From Marisa cornuarietis (Eukaryota > Mollusca > Gastropoda > Architaenioglossa > Ampullariidae), in NCBI GenBank assembly GCA_004794655.1, contig SMMW01000568.1, positions 795,001 to 859,000 of the forward strand: a stretch of 64,000 nucleotides of DNA, given 5' to 3'. Of this stretch, positions 58,701 through 64,000 are shown piece by piece. The stretch's first letter is position 1, and every line of letters begins with the position of its first letter. Both the position numbers and the translations under genes were made by a program. Under the pieces are notes generated by a model, which worked only from the letters and a program-made list of their open reading frames with translations, made no database searches and was not told the DNA's origin.

Positions 58701-61700
58701 GCGCTGAAACAGAGGATCGACGTGGACTTAGAAAGTTCTGGTGCTGACGCTGACAGAAGACTAGAGACAAACATGAACCGCTCCTTAGAAATTCTCCAGA
58801 ACTTTCAATTGCAGCTTGAGTACAACATGTCTAGAGCTGTGAACTCGCTAAATGAAATTATGAAGAAGTTAGTGACTTCGAGAAGAGACCTAGAGTCGAA
58901 TGTGACCACTGTCTCAAACCAAGTCGAAAAACTGGGTCAGCGACTTGACAAAGATGGGGAAATGGATGTCAAGCTGACCAGAATTTCCGACAGAGTGGAA
59001 ACCCAGACACAGAGGTTAGGCACAGATTTGGCTGAACTACGTGTTGTTACTGCTAATGCTGATAAAATACTTGAGACAAACACGAACCGGTCCTTGACAA
59101 GTCTCCAGTCGCGAATGCAGGACATCTCCAAGGCAGCTGAAAGACACGTTTTATCGTTTAACGAAACGATCAAAAATCTCCAAACTAAGTCAACAAATGA
59201 ATATTCGAGTCTGAGACAAACAATAAGCACCGAGGCATTAAAGTTAGAGAATCGGTTAAGTCAAATGATTTCAGAAGTAAGGAGTTCAAATCAAGCGGCA
59301 CTGACAGACCTAAGATCGAAAACAGACAATCGGATATCAGCGATTGAGAACAGACTGTCAGCCATCGAGAGAAGATTCAATAACCACGTGACCAGCAATA
59401 GCCAGTTGATGGAAACCATCCGTTCAGACATAGCCACATTAAATAAACCAGGTATCCAGTGTCGTATCCTACTTGTAAGAAATACACCGACCATTAAATG
59501 GTAAATGATTAAATGATAAATTTTATCTGCATGATTTAACGACATCATGTAATCATTAAAACAATGATACTGGGAAAATATTGTTAGCTCTCATCATTTA
59601 TAATCGTATTGCATTTTAAGTATTTAATGCACAGAAGTGGTCCAATGTTTGTTTGCTGCCATCTTGCAGATCGATGTCAGAAGAAAGGTTACAAATGGCA
59701 CTCAGAAAGATGCTTGAAGGTTTACCTTTTGGACAAATCATACTTTGATGCCAGACGTGTCTGTCAGACAGACGGGGCTCACCTGTATTTCATCAAATCA
59801 CGTGGTATGGATGAGGCCCCGTTGCGTTTCGCAATAACGCAAGTTGGAGGTACGTTCTCTGCGATTTCCGTGGATCACTTTACGGTAAAGTATTCTTTTT
59901 TTAAAAAATCGTCAGTCGATGAACTGGAGGGAGGTTTACCTGAGCAGGAGTTCCGCCAGCGACTTTAAAACTAGAATATTAGAGATTAATTTATCATCTA
60001 AATATTCAATAAAGAATTCGGAATGCGGTCTGTAGCAGAAAAAAAGAAAATGAAACAAATATGGGATAGAGTGACGTCCCTTCGCCTAGCAGGCTGGAGG
60101 GGATCAGCTCTCAGTCGTTTTTGTTGTATTCATCGATCTACGTGGAATTTTAGTGTCTCCCATTATTTTTTGTGACGTTTTTTCCACCATTTACCTCTGT
60201 TCTCCTTTGCTTTTTAATGCATGTGTCGCATCTTCTTAATTCGCCATGTCTTTTTCTGGATTCAACTGTCACGTCTGAGGAGGGACCCAAGATGGCGGAT
60301 GACTCATGCCTCATGGTCTCTGACCTTATGAGAGCGCTGTGCTCTGATGATCTTCCCTGCTGTAGATCTCACAGAGTTCATGTTTGTCTCACTTACACAC
60401 GAAGTAAACTATTGTCAGTGCCATCAACTGTGCTTAATCCTATTGTTGCTACTGCCATCAGACGTGTTGGTATCATCTCCCACGTGTTCGCCCGCATCGT
60501 GCGGGTCGTCGCAAACAGAGACAGATTTGTGTCATTAGTGCCAAGGCGAGCAGCCAGAATCCTCTTGAGAAAGAGGTGAGAAAAACTGTGAATTTTGGCA
60601 ATCTAATTTCAGTGACGATTAGTCGTGTCAATAGTCCGCATTCGTTTAATGATAGGAAGCGCTCTTCTCCGCTACATCTCCGCATTGCACTGTTTAATGC
60701 CCGGTCTGTGTCATCCAACCAGCAGGCACAGAAGAGAACTGAGATCGTGGAGTTCATCAATGACAATGATCTGGATATCATGTTACTGACTGAAACGTGG
60801 CTCAGAGATTGTGGTGATGAGACTGTCTGTGTTGATCCGACTCCAGTTAATTACAGTATACGCTCATTTCCCCGTGTCAGTCGAGGAGGAGGGATTGCTG
60901 TCATCTTTAAAACATCTCTTGAGTCACTTTGCGTTTGTTAATGATCTCCCTTTTGTACACTTGAATTTGTTAATGTAAGACTCTCACTACCAGACAGAGC
61001 TCACCTTATGTGTTTATATAGACCACCTTCAAATATTACTAACAAATTGACAGATAACATGTTTCTGTCGGAATTTCATGATCTGCTTGACCACTGCAAC
61101 ACGCTCAGTGGCATACCTGTGGTAGTGGGTGACTTTAATGTCCATTTTGACGAAGAAAACCATCAGTATACCAAAAAGATAAGAGACCTGCTAGATGTCT
61201 TCCAGTTCACCCAGTCAGTCACTGAGCCAACACACGTGAAAAAGCATATCCTGGATTGGGTGGTGCACAGACCTGTTGATCAAGTGATACGTACAGTTAC
61301 AGTCTCCAATGTGCTCTTTTCAGACCATTACTGTGTGCGGTTTGATTTGTCAGCCAGCCACCCACCGCTGACACCAGTGTTTCGCACTCTTCGTCGTATT
61401 CGTGACATGGACATGTCTATGTTTCGTGAAGACCTGAGAACCGAACTTGCTCTCTGCCCCTCAACCTCTGCTGAAAGGCTCGTGGCTGTTCTCCGCTCCG
61501 TGCTGGAAGTCCATGCTCCTGCTGTGTGTACCCAAGTTCACCCCAGGAAACGTGCGCCATGGTACCCTAACATTCATGTTGAGCTGCGGATAGCTAAGGC
61601 GGAGCGTCGACGAGCTGAGAGGTTGTGGCGTAGGTCTGGGCTGACCGTCCACAAGCAGCTACTAAATGCTGCCAAGCGTTCAGTCATTCACCTTGTTCGT

Positions 61701-62800
61701 TCGGCAAAAACTGCATTCATTCGTGCTCACATCGGCACTTGCTCGTCGAGTCGAAGCCTGTTTAAGACCTGCAACCACCTGCTGGGCCGCGCTAACAGGC
61801 CGCAACTGCCTGCAGTCATTGCACCTGCTTCACTCCCTGAGGCCTTCAGCAAGTTTTTTGTCCAGAAGATTCTTGACATCCGGGTTAAACTTGATCAGCT
61901 GTCTCTGCACCATCCCGCTAGCCACATCGACCATCTGTCAAGGCCACAGTGCTCCTTTTCTTCCTTTCAGCCGATCTCGGAAAGCGAGCTTAAGACCATG
62001 ATACTCCAGTCAAAACACACAACCTGTCCACTGGACCCAGTTCCCACCCCTCTACTGGTAGACTCTCTTGACGTCCTACTTCCTGCCCTAACAGAAATAG
62101 TCAACGATAGCTTGACTTCTGGCATTTTCCCTTCCACCTTTAAAACAGCCTTAGTGAAGCCGCTGTTTAAAAAGCCTACTCTCGACATCAATGTATTAGA
62201 CAAAAACCGTCCAGTCTCAATCTTGCCATTTCTGTCCGAAATCCTTGAGAAAATAGTTCTCAAGCAACTTCTATCCCATCTGAACTCTGAAAACTTGATT
62301 TCTCCATCACAGTCTGCTTATCGCCCTTTTCACAGCACTGAGACTGCTCTGCTGAAGGTGACAAACGACATTTTGTCTGCTCTGGATAGAGGTGACATCT
62401 CATTTCTCACCATGTTAGACCTGTTTTCTGCCTTTGATACCATATATAACACTACTCTCATTCACAGACTCAGTACTCTCTATGGCATCTCAAGCTCCCC
62501 ACTCAGCTGGTTTCAGTCATATCTCTCGGATAGGACTCAGTCAGTTATAGTGGATGGTTGAGTGTCTTCACCTGTGTCTATTCACTCAGGAGTCCCACAA
62601 GGCTCTGTACTTGGTCCCATCCTCTTCATCTTGTACATGAAGCCACTTACCACTCTAATTCACTCTCACTCTATATCCCATCAATCCTTTGCTGACGACA
62701 CCCAGCTGTATACCAGTTGTTCTCCTTCTCAGGCTCACACTGCCATCCAGATCATCCAAGATTGTATTTCGGATATTAGGCTATGGATGACCCACACACA

Positions 62801-62849
<49 letters not shown>

Positions 62850-63202
62850 TTCTTTGTAACGCGCCATGTGTTTTCTCATAGGGATATTGCGATGTTTAAG
62901 TTAGCTGTATTTATTGTCTTTATGCCTAAGACAATACCGTTTCATCACTGGCATGCTTTAATTGTTTAGGACTAGGACATCGCTACACAGTCGGAGCATC
63001 TGACATTGGCCATGAAGGAAAGTTCTACTGGGATGACGGAACTTCTCTTCCCACTTCGTCTGAGCTGTGGAAAAAATATGAACCAAACAGCGCTGGCGGA
63101 AACGAGGACTGTGTCGAAGCTTTCGTGACTGATGACGGCTTGCTGATCAATGACTACGATTGTGATTATTGGCGTTATTTTATTTGTCAGTACGACCCTT
63201 AA
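55708..63202 (+). CDS. Gene E: CREP-type Ig-Ig-long-coiled-coil-C-type lectin, 838 aa
   Basis: Exons: 55708-55744 (MSVTWTICCFIFG), 56939-57126, 57198-57330, 57580-57707, 57834-59451, 59670-59849, 62970-63202 (stop TAA); 2,517 nt, all phases agree. Ig1 again lacks the F-strand Cys (DVGKYRVQV). Ig2 has LKCGTF, VSAMW, DSGDYCC and the full Cys-rich tail. The coiled coil (about 460 residues) is nearly twice that of gene D owing to internal repeats. CTLD: CQKKGYKWHSERCLKV, CQTDGAHL, WDDGTSL, an EPN motif in KKYEPNSAGGNEDC, INDYDC at the WND position and YFICQYDP. It therefore keeps more of the calcium and mannose-type site than gene D. Role inferred from the family: secreted pattern-recognition lectin. 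A LINE fills the intron between the CTLD exons, and intron 2 is only 71 bp and made largely of (GTGA)n. Confidence 0.9.
57131..57169 (+). repeat. (GTGA)n repeat in intron 2 of gene E
   Basis: About ten tetranucleotide units starting right after the donor GTAATG of exon 2. Each unit has a GTGAGT-like string, so several alternative donors in a row are possible. Confidence 0.85.
59900..62849 (+). mobile_element. L2-like LINE in intron 6 of gene E, damaged
   Basis: Reading on: a Cys/His-poor first piece (60,172-60,579), the apurinic-type endonuclease (60,576-60,941 with IALFNARSVSSNQQ, LDIMLLTETWL; 61,008 on with CLYRPPS, VVVGDFNVHF, SDHYCVRFD), and reverse transcriptase (TCPLDPVPTPLL, KPLFKKPTLD, RPVSILPF, SAYRPFHSTETALL, LDLFSAFDT, then GVPQGSVLGPILF and FADDTQLY). 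Breaks: a frameshift/stop near 60,941-61,008 and a TGA at 62,560-62,562. The element ends at a (GT)n run (62,804-62,848) before its C-terminal domain; that missing kind of domain is what the fragment at 37.6-38.6 kb contains. Clade assigned from the motifs; CR1 is the near alternative. Confidence 0.85.
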
Positions 63203-63375
63203 AAATGAACAATTATTACGTCTGTTAAAGTTTCTTTAGTGTGCGTAAACTATTCTTAAGCAACTTTCATTAATTATCCTTTTAATGAAAAATAGTCTGT
63301 ACTTGTTGTCACACGTTTAAACGTGAAATCATTTTTGAGTTTGTCCCTCGTCACACTTAGGAAAATGAAGGAAAC

Positions 63376-63381
63376 AATAAA
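63376..63381 (+). terminator. AATAAA polyadenylation signal of gene E
   Basis: AATAAA 174 nt past the gene E stop. The remaining sequence to 64,000 is AT-rich with no feature I can support. Confidence 0.5.
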
Positions 63382-64000
63382 ACGATGGGGAAATATCAGC
63401 ATGCAACAGCAAAGGGATATCCTGTGAGTTGTTATAGTTAAAATATAAATGTGTCATCTCGTGTTATCCATTATATAACAGTGTACAGCAGCACCGACGA
63501 TGCCTTTGAGACCTAAAGGAATAAGGCAAACTGTTAATGAAGATTATACACGTATAGTATAGTGCTATACAATTCTTTCTATTACAAACACTTCTACACA
63601 CTCGCACACACAATGAATGTTACATTTTCCATATGAAATGTCTGCTTGCAAAGACTTTCTCGTACACATAAACCTGCACACATGCAAATTCACACTGAAT
63701 ATTACGCTTCCCATGAAAAGCCTCTGCTCGAACTAGATCCTTTAGTTGCTCACATCATATGCAATTTAAGCCTACGAAAGGGGTACGTATACCACGTATA
63801 TCTGCAATCTTATACGTAAACACATTACTGCTTAATAAAAGTACATTTTGCCTGTAATATGCGTACTTCTTTATTTACGTTATTGTAAACAAAGGAATAT
63901 TAGTATCAGTTTCAGTTCAATTTTTTTCTCTAGCAATGCTGTTCTTGGATTCAACTCTTATAACTTCGTTAAAAACTAGACACACCGTCTGTTTGATTGT

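Noticed and set aside
58549..59548. Minus-strand ORFs opposite gene E exon 5
   Set aside because: Shadows of the long coiled-coil exon with no domain of their own.

Overview
The window looks like gastropod mollusc nuclear DNA: AT-rich, rich in introns and retroelements, with long CA/GT microsatellites. It is built around a family of secreted immune-type lectins with two immunoglobulin (Ig) folds, a coiled coil and a C-terminal lectin domain. That layout is the gastropod VIgL class: FREPs with fibrinogen, CREPs with a C-type lectin domain (CTLD), GREPs with galectin. All splice models below were made by eye from GT/AG sites, reading phase and comparison between copies; there is no transcript evidence.

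Layout. Minus strand, left part: gene A (exons 1-3 at 2207-342, rest outside the window); a coiled-coil exon plus H-type lectin exon (10323-8555); gene B (17623-14662; signal peptide, Ig1, Ig2, coiled coil, no CTLD). Gene B exon 5 joins in frame to the H-lectin exons downstream, so one 683-aa Ig-Ig-coiled-coil-H-lectin protein is possible. Gene C (37479-24077, minus) is a CREP pseudogene split by a 2.9-kb terminal-inverted-repeat element in its coiled-coil exon and a 6.4-kb LTR retrotransposon in intron 1. Gene D (44982-49214, plus, 599 aa) and gene E (55708-63202, plus, 838 aa) are intact CREP-type genes. Gene F (52426-49975, minus) lies between them and is a broken near-duplicate of gene A. 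A further relic lies at 20.7-21.06 kb.

All members share one exon plan: 37-nt signal exon; Ig1 on two exons (about 188-203 nt and exactly 133 nt); Ig2 start (125-128 nt); one long exon with the Ig2 end and the coiled coil; then two CTLD exons. Modules meet at phase-1 introns, so Ig1, Ig2 plus coiled coil, and the lectin end can be exchanged without breaking frame.

Mobile DNA: a Ty3-type element with integrase before reverse transcriptase (Gmr1-like order), a second gag-only relative and an isolated related LTR, two L2-like LINE copies and another LINE tail, a tRNA-derived SINE, a relic of a repetitive unknown gene family, and the TIR element. Several insertions are dated by comparing paralogous introns. 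The rest is duplicated gene flank or unannotated intergenic sequence.
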